DNA of 55,674 nt from Comamonadaceae bacterium. GTDB taxonomy: Bacteria > Pseudomonadota > Gammaproteobacteria > Burkholderiales > Burkholderiaceae_C. Under the pieces are notes generated by a model. That model worked only from the letters and a program-made list of their open reading frames with translations. It did no database searches and was not told the origin of the DNA. The translations under genes and the position numbers were made by a program. Shown one piece after another: positions 18,290 to 29,537 of this stretch; the stretch's first letter is position 1, and every line of letters starts with the position of its first letter. The DNA is taken from contig JAJTGH010000043.1 in the NCBI GenBank assembly GCA_021299555.1, positions 1 to 55,674 on the forward strand, given 5' to 3'.

Positions 18290-18760
18290 GTGAGCATTAC
18301 CGGTACCCTCATCATCCAGATCATTGTTTTCTTGATTCTGGTGTGGTTTACGATGAAATTCGTTTGGCCCCCGATCACGGCGGCGCTGGACGAGCGTGCG
18401 CGCAAGATAGCCGACGGCTTGGCTGCTGCCGACAAGGCCAAGGCCGACTTGTCAGCTGCCAACCAGCGTGTGGAGCAGGAGCTCTCCAAGTCACGCAACG
18501 AGTCGGCGGTTCGGCTGGCTGAGGCCGAGCGACGCGCTCAGGCCATGATCGAAGAGGCCAAGGCCAAAGCCGCCGAAGAGGCGGCCAAGATCATTGCTGC
18601 TGCCCGCGCTGAAGCCGAGCAGCAGACGGTCAAGGCCCGCCAGACTCTGCGCGAAGAGGTCGCTGGGCTGGCCGTCAAGGGCGCAGAGCAGATCCTGCGT
18701 CGCGAGGTCAATGCCAGCGTCCATGCTGATCTGCTCTCCCGCCTGAAAGCCGAGCTCTGA
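18290..18760 (+). CDS. atpF: ATP synthase Fo subunit b
   Basis: Subunit b is the peripheral stalk linking Fo to delta/alpha. The GTG at 18290 gives 156 residues, the E. coli length, and is preceded by GGGGAAAGGA. An N-terminal membrane helix ([19 protein letters not shown]) is followed by a long charged helix ([20 protein letters not shown] onward), as expected. The gene lies three bases before atpH. Confidence 0.95.
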   Translation: MSITGTLIIQIIVFLILVWFTMKFVWPPITAALDERARKIADGLAAADKAKADLSAANQRVEQELSKSRNESAVRLAEAERRAQAMIEEAKAKAAEEAAKIIAAARAEAEQQTVKARQTLREEVAGLAVKGAEQILRREVNASVHADLLSRLKAEL

Positions 18761-18763
18761 GCC

Positions 18764-19109
18764 ATGGCTGAACTTGCCACCATCGCACGGCCTTATGCCG
18801 AGGCTCTGTTCAAGAGCAGTGCGTCCGACCTCAAGGGCTCGCTGGCCTGGCTCGAAGAGCTCGCTGCCATCGCGGCCGACCCGCAGTTGCAGCAACTGGC
18901 CGACGACCCCAAAGTCACGGCCGAGCAGACGTACGGTGTCATGGCGGGCGTTTGCAAGACCGCTTTGTCGGACAAGGCGCGCAATTTCCTTCGGACCGTG
19001 GTCGACAACGGGCGCCTGTCGGCCTTGCCAGAGGTGGCGCGTCAGTTCCGCATTCTGGTCCTCGATCAAAGCCCGTTTGGAACAAATGAAAGTGGCGCTG
19101 ATCGCCTGA
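18764..19109 (+). pseudogene. atpH: ATP synthase subunit delta, internal deletion with frameshift
   Basis: Delta joins the b stalk to the top of alpha. The N-terminal helical domain is normal from [16 protein letters not shown] to [12 protein letters not shown] (about residue 107). The usual C-terminal end then appears in another frame as [15 protein letters not shown], with its stop at 19109. About 50 codons between these points are absent; the junction lies near 19060-19064. The original frame instead runs through unrelated residues to a stop at 19138. A protein from either frame lacks most of the C-terminal domain that binds subunit b. All other atp genes are full length. Confidence 0.9.
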
Positions 19110-19153
19110 GCCGCGGCGACGCTCACCAACCAACTTGAAAGAAGGAAAGAGTC

Positions 19154-20707
<1,554 letters not shown>

Positions 20708-20741
20708 AGCCTTCTCGCCCAGGAACCCTCTAGGAACTCAT

Positions 20742-21602
20742 ATGGCAGCAGGCAAGGAAATCCGCGGCAAGATCAAATCGGTGGAAAACACCAAGAAGAT
20801 CACCAAGGCCATGGAAATGGTGGCCGCCTCCAAGATGCGCAAGGCGCAGGAACGCATGCGCTCGGCCCGCCCCTACAGCGACAAGGTGCGCAACATTGCG
20901 GCCAACCTGAGTCAGGCCAACCCCGAGTACACCCACCCATTCATGCAGGTCAACGACGCCAAGGCCACCGGCTTTATCGTCGTCACCACGGACAAGGGCT
21001 TGTGTGGCGGCCTCAACACCAACGTGCTGCGCGCCGTCACGGGCAAGCTTCGCGAGGTGCAGTCGGCCGGACAGACGGTGCAGGCGGTGGCCATCGGGAC
21101 CAAGGGTTTGGGCTTTCTCAACCGCATCGGTGCTCCCGTCGTCTCGCATGTCACGCAGCTCGGTGACAAGCCCCACCTCGAAAAGCTGATCGGCCCGGTC
21201 AAGGTGCTGCTCGATGCTTATGCGCAGGGCAAGGTCAACTCGGTGTATCTGTGCTACACCAAGTTCATCAACACCATGCGCCAGGAGCCGGTGGTCGAGC
21301 AGTTGCTGCCGCTGGCCAAGCTCGAGGCCGACAAAGGCCACCACGGCTGGGATTACATCTACGAGCCTGACGCGCAGTCGGTCATCGACGACCTGCTGGT
21401 ACGTTATGTCGAGGCCCTGGTGTACCAGTCTGTGGCCGAGAACATGGCGTCGGAGCAGTCGGCCCGGATGGTGGCCATGAAAGCTGCGACCGACAACGCC
21501 GGCAATGTGATTTCGGAACTCAAGTTGGTTTACAACAAGACGCGCCAAGCGGCGATCACGAAAGAGCTTTCGGAGATCGTGGCCGGTGCAGCAGCCGTCT
21601 GA
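20742..21602 (+). CDS. atpG: ATP synthase F1 subunit gamma
   Basis: The rotor shaft of F1. The 286-residue product begins [20 protein letters not shown] and has the conserved [12 protein letters not shown] block and the C-terminal coiled-coil [16 protein letters not shown]...YNKTRQA. Length is normal. Confidence 0.97.
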   Translation: MAAGKEIRGKIKSVENTKKITKAMEMVAASKMRKAQERMRSARPYSDKVRNIAANLSQANPEYTHPFMQVNDAKATGFIVVTTDKGLCGGLNTNVLRAVTGKLREVQSAGQTVQAVAIGTKGLGFLNRIGAPVVSHVTQLGDKPHLEKLIGPVKVLLDAYAQGKVNSVYLCYTKFINTMRQEPVVEQLLPLAKLEADKGHHGWDYIYEPDAQSVIDDLLVRYVEALVYQSVAENMASEQSARMVAMKAATDNAGNVISELKLVYNKTRQAAITKELSEIVAGAAAV

Positions 21603-21625
21603 GCCCGCGGGCCGACGTCGAATGA

Positions 21626-23059
<1,434 letters not shown>

Positions 23060-23068
23060 GGAACGCTC

Positions 23069-23485
23069 ATGAGCACCATCCTCGTGGATGTGGTCAGCGC
23101 CGAGGAGTCCATCTTCTCGGGTGAGGCCAAATTCGTGGCTCTGCCCGGCGAGGCCGGTGAACTGGGCATTTATCCGCGCCATACGCCCTTGATCACCCGC
23201 ATTCGTCCCGGTGCGGTGCGCATTGAAAAGACCGATGGCTCGGAAGAGTTCGTTTTCGTGGCAGGCGGCTTGCTTGAGGTTCAGCCCAACCATGTGACCG
23301 TGCTCAGTGACACGGCCATCCGAGGCAAAGACCTCGATGAGGCCAAGGCCAGCGAGGCACGCAAGGTCGCTGAAGAAGCGGTCAAGAATGCCAAGAGCGA
23401 CATCGATCTGGCCAAGGCGCAGTCTGAATTGGCCGTCATGGCCGCTCAGATTGCGGCATTGCGCAAGTACCGCCAAAAGCGCTAA
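23069..23485 (+). CDS. atpC: ATP synthase F1 subunit epsilon
   Basis: Epsilon is part of the rotor and an internal inhibitor of ATP hydrolysis. The 138-residue product has the beta-sandwich segment with [17 protein letters not shown] and a C-terminal pair of helices. It is nine bases after atpD and is followed by a strong terminator, so it closes the operon. Confidence 0.96.
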   Translation: MSTILVDVVSAEESIFSGEAKFVALPGEAGELGIYPRHTPLITRIRPGAVRIEKTDGSEEFVFVAGGLLEVQPNHVTVLSDTAIRGKDLDEAKASEARKVAEEAVKNAKSDIDLAKAQSELAVMAAQIAALRKYRQKR

Positions 23486-23500
23486 GCCATTTGCGCCCAT

Positions 23501-23531
23501 AAAAAAACCGGCCCTCGAGGCCGGTTTTTTT
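23501..23531 (+). terminator. Intrinsic terminator of the atp operon, bidirectional form
   Basis: Seven A residues plus CCGGCC (23501-23513) pair with GGCCGG plus seven T residues (23519-23531) around the loop CTCGA. It lies 15 bases after the atpC stop. The A and T flanks would let it also stop transcripts from the minus-strand aroE side. Confidence 0.93.
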
Positions 23532-23684
23532 ATGGGCTGTGGCCCCGGGCCCGGCTTGCACAGGCCGTTTCGTTGGCCTTGTTCCTGCCAGATCAAGCCG
23601 ATTCGCAAAGCGCCTGGGATCGAGAACGTGGCAACGCCGGTCGATCTTGGGAAGGTCGAGAAGTTTCACGGGGACGCACTCCCT

Positions 23685-24524
23685 TTAGAAGGTGGCCTGG
23701 ATCGCAGCGCGCAACTCGGGCGTGATCTCGGGCATGACCCCGAACCAAGCCTCGAAGGCTGGCCGTGCCTGGTTGAGCAACATGCCCAGCCCGTTGACCG
23801 TCCTGTGACCGCGCTCGCGTGCGGCGGTCAGCAAAGGGGTTTGCAGCGGGATGTAGATTGCGTCGGACACCATCGCCGTCTGCGGCAGGGCGTCGAGCCT
23901 GACATCGAGGGGGCCTTGACCGTGCATGCCCAACGTAGTCGTGTTGATCAACAGACTGATGCCCGCCATCGCTTCGTTGCGCTCGCTCCAGTCGACCACC
24001 GTGACCCGCGGTCCGAATTCATGCGCCAGCTCCAGCGCCTTGTCGCGCGTGCGGTTGGCCAGCCTGATTTCGGGCGCGCCCTCATCGAGCAGCGCCACCA
24101 CGATCGCTCGAGCCGCCCCACCGGAGCCCAAGACCAGCACCGGGCCTGTATCGCCCCGCCAAGCGGCGTCGGCGTCACGCAGACTTTGTACGTAGCCGGC
24201 GCCGTCGTTGTTCATGCCCAGCAAGCTGCCATCTTCACGCACAACGATGGTGTTGATCGCCTTCATGCGCTGGGCAACCGGGTGCAACTCGTCCATCCAG
24301 TGCATCGCCCGCACCTTGTGGGGCACGGTGACGTTACATCCAGCAAAACCCAGGGCCTTCAGTCCCCTGATCGCGTCTCCAAGCTGCTCGGGTTGTACGG
24401 ACAGCTGGACATAGGCGCCCTTGAGACCATGTTTGGCGATCCAGTGGTTGTGGATGACTGGCGAGCGGCTGTGAGCCACTGGCCAGCCCATGACACCGGC
24501 GAGGATGAAGCGTTGATTAGACAT
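23685..24524 (-). CDS. aroE: Shikimate dehydrogenase family protein
   Basis: The enzyme reduces 3-dehydroshikimate with NADPH in aromatic amino-acid synthesis. The 279-residue product has the substrate-site motifs AHSRSPVIHN, NVTVPHK (catalytic lysine), NTIV and NNDGAGY. The Rossmann loop GSGGAARAI is followed by NRT, suggesting NADPH. VNGLGMLLNQA is near the C terminus. The family also contains quinate/shikimate dehydrogenases (YdiB-type), so the assignment to AroE is likely but not proven. It lies ten bases after the eroded LivK-like gene. Confidence 0.88.
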   Translation of the reverse strand: MSNQRFILAGVMGWPVAHSRSPVIHNHWIAKHGLKGAYVQLSVQPEQLGDAIRGLKALGFAGCNVTVPHKVRAMHWMDELHPVAQRMKAINTIVVREDGSLLGMNNDGAGYVQSLRDADAAWRGDTGPVLVLGSGGAARAIVVALLDEGAPEIRLANRTRDKALELAHEFGPRVTVVDWSERNEAMAGISLLINTTTLGMHGQGPLDVRLDALPQTAMVSDAIYIPLQTPLLTAARERGHRTVNGLGMLLNQARPAFEAWFGVMPEITPELRAAIQATF

Positions 24525-24534
24525 GGTCAGGACT

Positions 24535-25179
24535 TCACACAGACAATTTTTTGCGCAGTGCGGGCAGGGTTTCGGCCACCACGACCTGACCGCAGCGAAC
24601 TTCTGTCATGAAGCTTTCGCGGTCGAGCTTGCCCACTCTTTCGATGGATGCCTTGAGAATATAAACAGCGGTATCGCCTTCGACGCCGTTGTGGTCAGAC
24701 ACCGAGTTGTAGACTGTTTGAGTGCTTTTGCCCCAGGCCTGCAACACGGGGGCCTTGACGGTCAAGCCCACGTGGGCCACGGCGCCATCTGCCGCATCGC
24801 CAGCGAGTTCGACCACCTTGGAGCTGGTCAGAACAGTCTCGCCGATGATCGGTTGACTCCAGCCCTGTCTGCGTAACCCGCGCAGCAAGCGGACCGAGAC
24901 CTCTTCATTGGTACAAGCAAAGATCGCATCGGCGCCCGATGGTTTGGCCTGGATCGGCGCCAAAAAAAATTCCACTTGCCTGGATGCGGTGGAGATCTCG
25001 GCGACGATCTGGGTGGGCGGGCCGGCCATCTCGCCGCCGTTTTTGAACATCGTGCCCGAGGTGGTTCCGGGGCCCGAGAGTTCGACAATGTTGGCAATTT
25101 TGATGTCTTGTGCCCGGGCAAGGCCCAGTGAGCTTGCCAAAGCGGCAGCTGCGGCAAGTGCGGACAGGATGTGTTTCAC
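24535..25179 (-). pseudogene. Branched-chain amino-acid-type (LivK-like) binding protein, eroded by internal deletions
   Basis: The GTG at 25179 begins a signal peptide (VKHILSALAAAAALASSLGLARA) followed by QDIKIANIVELSGPGTTSG, the usual LivK-type start. The frame stays open for 214 residues, while relatives have about 380. After GTMFKNG the text jumps to a segment normally about 120 residues later (IVAEISTASRQVEF), and after ASIERVGKL it jumps to DRESFMTEV, skipping about 30 more. The pieces that remain (ELAGDAADGAVAHVGLTV, VSDHNGVEGDTAVY) are recognisable. Both lobes of the binding fold are damaged, so binding is unlikely. No permease gene adjoins it. Confidence 0.8.
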
Positions 25180-25616
25180 AGGTGTCTTCTTGAGTGTGGT
25201 GGCCTCGTCCCGGCTTGCTGGCACGGATCGATGGATTGATGTGCAGGAGCTCGGGGGCGCCTCAACTGTAGACGATAGGGGCCAGATCAATACGCTGAGG
25301 TTTGGGTCCGTGGGCGCCGAGCGAACATAAATGGGTGATTGTCGATCGCTTTGGGGCTAACTCCTTGGCTCCTGTTTGTTCAGGAAGAGTGCTCACCCCA
25401 AGTGGGGCAGGCCGGGCAACTCGTCGTCGGTGCGCTGCTGCGGCCGTGGCAAGAGAGCCAGAAAAAATTTCGATGCGCGCAGGGTTCTATCCACTTCTCA
25501 GAGGTGGGGCCACAAGGTACACACTAACATACCGACTGCGCGCCCTGACCGAACAAGCGAGGCTTTTTGACGCAGGGCGCGTCCGACAAGCACCAACCAG
25601 CGTTTCTTATCAAGAC
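25180..25616. other. 437-base stretch with no recognised gene
   Basis: No gene, RNA, IS end or clear promoter can be supported here. Frames are open over part of it: the frame of the downstream SnoaL-like gene is open back to 25302, and another short frame runs 25339-25527, but neither translation resembles a family I know. A small dyad CCCC-AAGT-GGGG occurs near 25395-25406. It may be decayed sequence left with the neighbouring eroded binding-protein gene. Confidence 0.5.
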
Positions 25617-26063
25617 ATGGCCAAGCACAAGCATATACCGGCCCACGCGGGCAGCCCCGACGAGATCGAGGCGGCGTTTTACGAGGCCTTGCGAAGCGGC
25701 GATATCGACAAGCTCATGGCATGCTGGGCCGACGAAGATGAGGTCGTCTGCGTGCACCCGGGCGGCCCCCGATTGGTGGGTGTGGCCCAGATCCGCAGCA
25801 GCTTTGAGGCCCTGTTTGCCAACGGCACCATACAGGCCAGGCCCGAGCGGATTGCCCGTGTTCAGGGCCTGGGAGCGTGCATGCACAGCCTCATTGAACG
25901 GCTTGATATTTTGACGGCCGACGGTCCGGCGCAGGCGCTGGTCATGGCCACCAATGTCTATCACCAAGGCGTGCAGGGCTGGCGCATGGTGGCCCACCAT
26001 GCCAGCCCAGGCAGTGCCCTCGAGCCCGAGGCCGCTGCGGGCCCCGGGACCGTGCTGCACTGA
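25617..26063 (+). CDS. SnoaL-like/ketosteroid-isomerase-fold protein
   Basis: A 148-residue protein with the NTF2-like cone fold signature: an N-terminal helix (PDEIEAAFYEALRSGDIDKL) followed by MACWADEDEVVCVHPGGPRLVG, typical of the SnoaL_3/YybH group. A GWRMVAHHAS strand lies near the C terminus. The exact function is unknown; such proteins are often small enzymes or binding proteins. The ATG at 25617 is chosen because the homologous part begins there. It is followed after 13 bases by the hydrolase gene, so the two are probably co-transcribed. Confidence 0.82.
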   Translation: MAKHKHIPAHAGSPDEIEAAFYEALRSGDIDKLMACWADEDEVVCVHPGGPRLVGVAQIRSSFEALFANGTIQARPERIARVQGLGACMHSLIERLDILTADGPAQALVMATNVYHQGVQGWRMVAHHASPGSALEPEAAAGPGTVLH

Positions 26064-26076
26064 GGCATCGCTCGCA

Positions 26077-27066
26077 ATGGCGATGCAATACCGTGCCCCC
26101 TGGTGGTTGCCAGGCGGTCATCTACAGACCATCTGGGCCTCTGTGCGATCGCGGCGCATCGAAGCAGCGCCACCGCCATTGGAGCGCCAGCGCTGGAGCA
26201 CGCCAGACGGCGACTTTGTCGATGTGGACTGGCTGACCGGCCCCTGCGATGGAGGTGAGCAGACCCCCTTGCTGGTGCTCTTTCATGGCCTGGAAGGTTC
26301 TTCGCAAAGCCACTATGCCCAGGCCTTTGCCAGCCTTGCAAGACGGCGGAGCTGGCGCTTTGCCTTGCCGCACTTTCGCGGCTGCTCAGGCTCGGTCAAC
26401 TTGGCCGCGCGCGCCTATCACTCGGGCGATCACGAGGAGGTGCAGTGGCTGCTCGAACGCTTTAACGCTGTTCACCGAGGGCCGGTGCTGGTTGTGGGTG
26501 TCTCGCTCGGCGGCAACGCCTTGATGCGCTGGGCCGCAGAGCATGGCGAACAGGCGGCGCGCCGTGTGCGTGCCGTGGCCGCCGTGTGCGCGCCGCTTGA
26601 CCTCATGGCCAGTGGCCTGGCCATGGGGCGCGGACTCAACCGTCACATTTACACGCCTATGTTTCTCAAGACCATGATCCCCAAGGCCTTGGCCAAACTT
26701 GAACAATACCCGGGGCTGTTTGAGCGCGCGCGTCTTGAGCGAGCCCGCGACCTGTATGAATTCGATAACGTGTTCACTGCGCCCCTGCACGGCTTTGTCG
26801 ACACTGAAGACTATTGGCGCCGAGCTTCGGCCTTGCCGCAGCTTGCCGATGTTCGCGTGCCCGCTCTGGTGCTCAATGCGGTCAACGATCCGTTCATTCC
26901 AGCCTGGAGTCTGCCCAGGCCCGCGCAGGTCAGCGGGGCGATCACGCTCTGGCAGCCCAGCCAGGGCGGGCATGTGGGCTTTCCGGTCAGTGAACGCATT
27001 GGGCTGGGCACCAACGTGTTGGCCATGCCCGAGGCGGTCACCGACTTTCTGGCCCAAGCGTTGTGA
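26077..27066 (+). CDS. Alpha/beta hydrolase, YheT family
   Basis: A predicted esterase-type hydrolase of 329 residues. It begins APWWLPGGHLQTIWA, typical of YheT/EMB8 proteins. The oxyanion loop is FHGLEGSSQSHY, and the nucleophile serine lies in GVSLGGNAL (about residue 147). The acid and histidine are expected in NAVNDPFIP and GGHVGF, both present. The natural substrate is unknown. It follows the SnoaL-like gene closely. Confidence 0.9.
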   Translation: MAMQYRAPWWLPGGHLQTIWASVRSRRIEAAPPPLERQRWSTPDGDFVDVDWLTGPCDGGEQTPLLVLFHGLEGSSQSHYAQAFASLARRRSWRFALPHFRGCSGSVNLAARAYHSGDHEEVQWLLERFNAVHRGPVLVVGVSLGGNALMRWAAEHGEQAARRVRAVAAVCAPLDLMASGLAMGRGLNRHIYTPMFLKTMIPKALAKLEQYPGLFERARLERARDLYEFDNVFTAPLHGFVDTEDYWRRASALPQLADVRVPALVLNAVNDPFIPAWSLPRPAQVSGAITLWQPSQGGHVGFPVSERIGLGTNVLAMPEAVTDFLAQAL

Positions 27067-27144
27067 CCTTGTGCTGCGAGTGGGTGTATGGACATGACGC
27101 CCGCGTCACAATTGCGTGTGCGTCAAGCTTGAGGAGTGACACCC

Positions 27145-27711
27145 GTGGATGAGATCGTCAAGGCCGCCCTGGCCAAATGGCCGAACGTGCCCGCTTGCTA
27201 CGGCTGGTTGGGGCTGGACGCCAGGGGTCAGTGGTACATGCGCGATGACCGTGTGCAGGCGGCCGGACCGTTCTCTGGCGCCGGCAGTTCTCCGGTGAGC
27301 CGGGGTTCCATGCTCGCGCACGAAAAATTGATCGATTTCATCGCCCGCAACTATGAGTCCGATGAACAGGGCTGGTGGTTTTTTCAAAATGGGCCCCAGC
27401 GCGTGTACGTGGAGTTGCAGGCCACGCCCTGGATCTGGCGGATAGATCCCGATTTTTCGGTGCACGCCCACACGGGTCGAGCAGCCCGAATCCAGCGCAG
27501 CTGGATCGACGAGCAAGGGCGTCTTTACCTGGAAAGCGATATCGGTTTTGGCTTGGTGCACTCGCAAGACATGGTGCGCGCCAGCGATGCGGTCGAGCAA
27601 GGACTTTGGGTGCCTCAAGACGCCCTGGCCCGCCAGTTGCCCTCTCGGTTTGGCTATGTGAAGAGCCCGGCCTCACAGCGTGCATCGGTCGCTGGAGCAG
27701 CCGGGCAGTAA
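27145..27711 (+). CDS. Conserved protein of unknown function (about 190 residues)
   Basis: I do not assign a named function. The GTG at 27145 has a GAGGAG site at 27131-27136; an upstream GTG at 27136 overlaps that site and is less likely. The protein is soluble, with no signal or membrane helix, and rich in Trp (KWPNVPACYGWLGLDARG, QGWWFFQNGPQRVYVELQA, PWIWRIDP). Such text resembles a family common in Comamonadaceae. It ends with a strong bidirectional terminator two bases after the stop. Confidence 0.75.
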   Translation: MDEIVKAALAKWPNVPACYGWLGLDARGQWYMRDDRVQAAGPFSGAGSSPVSRGSMLAHEKLIDFIARNYESDEQGWWFFQNGPQRVYVELQATPWIWRIDPDFSVHAHTGRAARIQRSWIDEQGRLYLESDIGFGLVHSQDMVRASDAVEQGLWVPQDALARQLPSRFGYVKSPASQRASVAGAAGQ

Positions 27712-27712
27712 A

Positions 27713-27740
27713 AAAAGCCGGTCTTTAAAGACCGGCTTTT
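27713..27740. terminator. Bidirectional intrinsic terminator
   Basis: A perfect dyad: AAAAGCCGGTCTTT (27713-27726) pairs with AAAGACCGGCTTTT (27727-27740). It sits between the convergent conserved-protein and cytochrome c genes and has A and T flanks suited to both strands. Confidence 0.92.
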
Positions 27741-27763
27741 GGCCAGAGTCGCTTGTCTGGTGC

Positions 27764-28312
27764 TTATTTGGCGGGCGCAGCCGCGGCCTCTTCGGCCTTG
27801 GCCGGAGCCGCAGGCTCGGCAAATTTGCCGCCCGACTTGCCGGTCAGGTAGACCACAGCGCGTCCGATCTCGAGATCGCTGAAATCGCCGCCGCCTTGAG
27901 CGCCCATGGCCCCTTTGCCCTTGAGGGCCGAATTCCACAGCGCTTCGTAGCCAGTCTTGATGCGTGCTGCCCAAGCGGGCGCATCGCCCATCTTGGGAGC
28001 ACCAGCCGCGCCCGCATTGTGGCAAGCGGCGCATTGTGCGTTGTAAACCTCTTCTCCCGATTTGAGCGGGCGGTTGGCGTCGCGTATTTCAACCGAACCA
28101 ATTTTTTGTATCCGCGCAGCGATCGCTTTTTCCGAGTTGTCACCGCCGGCTTGGGGCTTGGGCGCCGAAACAACGAAGTAGACCAGCGCGATGATGGCAA
28201 AAACCGGGACCACGAAAGAATAAAACACAGTCAGCAGCAGCTGGCCAGGGGTCTTGACGGGGCCTGTGTGGCCTTCTTCGTGAGCCGAGTTGTGGTCGTT
28301 GTTAGCGCTCAT
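27764..28312 (-). CDS. Membrane-anchored class I cytochrome c (c5-like)
   Basis: An electron carrier tethered to the inner membrane and facing the periplasm. From the ATG at 28312 it is 182 residues. One hydrophobic helix (LLLTVFYSFVVPVFAIIALV) at about residues 25-44 is an uncleaved anchor. The single haem site is CAACH (YNAQCAACHNAG), and a candidate axial methionine lies in GAMGAQGGG. An Ala/Pro/Lys-rich tail follows. The family commonly donates electrons to oxidases. Confidence 0.9.
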   Translation of the reverse strand: MSANNDHNSAHEEGHTGPVKTPGQLLLTVFYSFVVPVFAIIALVYFVVSAPKPQAGGDNSEKAIAARIQKIGSVEIRDANRPLKSGEEVYNAQCAACHNAGAAGAPKMGDAPAWAARIKTGYEALWNSALKGKGAMGAQGGGDFSDLEIGRAVVYLTGKSGGKFAEPAAPAKAEEAAAAPAK

Positions 28313-28498
28313 GGCGTCCTCAAAAAACTTGTCCATCGGAAGGCCAACCTAGAGTGGTCGGCAACCTGACATTATAGACAGCCGACTGTCCGCTCACCGG
28401 CCTGCTACCTGGTCCTGCGAGGCTTTCACGACCCCCCCTGTTAGAATCAGGGCGGGTCTGTCGCAGTGCGAGTTGCGATCGCAGGCCGGTCACAGCAT

Positions 28499-28574
28499 GC
28501 GGCTGTAGCTCAGTGGATAGAGTATTGGCCTCCGAAGCCAAGGGTCGCTGGTTCGATTCCAGCCAGCCGCGCCA
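28499..28574 (+). tRNA. tRNA-Arg (anticodon CCG)
   Basis: A 76-base cloverleaf with encoded CCA. Acceptor arms GCGGCTG (28499-28505) and CAGCCGC (28564-28570) pair, followed by discriminator G and CCA. The D arm is GCTC/GAGT. The anticodon stem TTGGC/GCCAA encloses the loop CTCCGAA with anticodon CCG at 28532-28534, reading CGG. The T arm is GCTGG-TTCGATT-CCAGC. No integrase or att-like repeat is seen beside it. Confidence 0.97.
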
Positions 28575-28612
28575 ATCGCCACCCCCTCCGATCGCCCCCA
28601 AGCTGGCGCCAG

Positions 28613-29452
28613 CTAACGCAGTCCACGCGCCTGTGTTTCAAGGTGCCGGCCGAACACTTGCGCCACCGGAGACAGGCGCTTGCCTTTGTGCCAGACGATG
28701 TGCCACTGCGAGGGCACTGGAAAGCCTTCGACGGGCAGCACGGTCACCCGGTGCTGGGTCTTCGGGTTTGGACCCAGAGCGTGGGCCGATACCACCGACA
28801 CCCCCAGCCCAGCGGCCACCGCTTCTCGGATGGCCTCATTGCTGCCCAACTCCAGCCTCACGGCCGGCTTGAACTTTGCCCCCTTGAAGTGGGCATCGAC
28901 AGCCATGCGGGTGCCCGAGCCGCGCTCGCGCAGGATGAACAGGTCTTCACGCAGGTCGCGCAGAGCGATCGTTTTGCGCGCCACCATGCGGTGGTTCAGC
29001 GGTGCTATGACCACCAGGGGGTTGGACATGAATACCCTGTCTTCCAGCGCAATGTCCGTCGGTGGCATGGACATGATGTAGAGATCGTCCTGGTTTTCGC
29101 GCATGCGAGCGAGCACACCATCGCGGTTGAGCACCTGAAGCGCAACGTCGATGTTGGGGTGGCTTGCACACAGACTGCCCAGCAGCCGAGGAATGAAGTA
29201 TTGGGCGGTGCTGACCACCGCCAGCCGCAGGTACCCGCGGGTCAAGCCTTTGGCCAATTCCACGCCAGCATCTGTCAGATGAATCCGGCGGGCAATCAAT
29301 TCATAAAGCGGCAAGCCCACTGCCTCGGTGATTTCGCGCAACTGCATCGACGCGGTTGGCTGCGTCACGTGCATGACCCGCGCCGCACCGCTGACCGTCC
29401 CGGTCTCTGCCAGGGCCAGGAATAGACGCAACTGCCGAAAACTCACATTCAT
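28613..29452 (-). CDS. LysR-family regulator, CbbR-like, with shortened linker
   Basis: A 279-residue LysR protein whose effector domain resembles CbbR-type regulators of carbon fixation (AVVSTAQYFIPRLLG, DDLYIMSMPP, ILRERGSGTRMA). The N-terminal DNA-binding domain is complete (GTVSGAARVMHVTQPTASMQ). Relatives have about 20-25 more residues between LTDAGVEL and GLTRG; here the effector domain begins near residue 73 rather than about 95. The missing part is the dimerisation helix, with the junction near 29249. It is divergent from the bicarbonate-permease gene and is the likely regulator of it, if functional. Confidence 0.87.
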   Translation of the reverse strand: MNVSFRQLRLFLALAETGTVSGAARVMHVTQPTASMQLREITEAVGLPLYELIARRIHLTDAGVELAKGLTRGYLRLAVVSTAQYFIPRLLGSLCASHPNIDVALQVLNRDGVLARMRENQDDLYIMSMPPTDIALEDRVFMSNPLVVIAPLNHRMVARKTIALRDLREDLFILRERGSGTRMAVDAHFKGAKFKPAVRLELGSNEAIREAVAAGLGVSVVSAHALGPNPKTQHRVTVLPVEGFPVPSQWHIVWHKGKRLSPVAQVFGRHLETQARGLR

Positions 29453-29495
29453 AGATTTTTATCTATATATATAGCTGTGAATATCGATTTTACAG
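29451..29495. promoter_or_regulatory. Candidate operator cluster between LysR gene and sbtA-like gene
   Basis: Three dyads sit in the 85-base divergent gap: ATAGAT-TTTT-ATCTAT (29451-29466), the palindrome CTATATATATAG (29463-29474), and CTGTGAA...TTTACAG (29475-29495, one mismatch). They are AT-rich in a GC-rich region. Several suit the T-N11-A pattern of LysR sites. Function is inferred from position only. Confidence 0.5.
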
Positions 29496-29537
29496 ATCAT
29501 TGGGTCTCCTTTAGCATGCGGTCAAAAGGCTTTCCCG

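Noticed and set aside
18764-19138. Programmed ribosomal frameshift joining the two atpH frames
   Set aside because: About 50 codons of the delta subunit are absent, so a simple frame change cannot restore the protein, and no slippery site with a downstream structure is evident.
28499-28574. tRNA-Arg as a possible integration site of a mobile element
   Set aside because: No integrase gene, no repeat of the tRNA 3' end and no foreign-looking genes flank it; neighbours are ordinary chromosomal genes.
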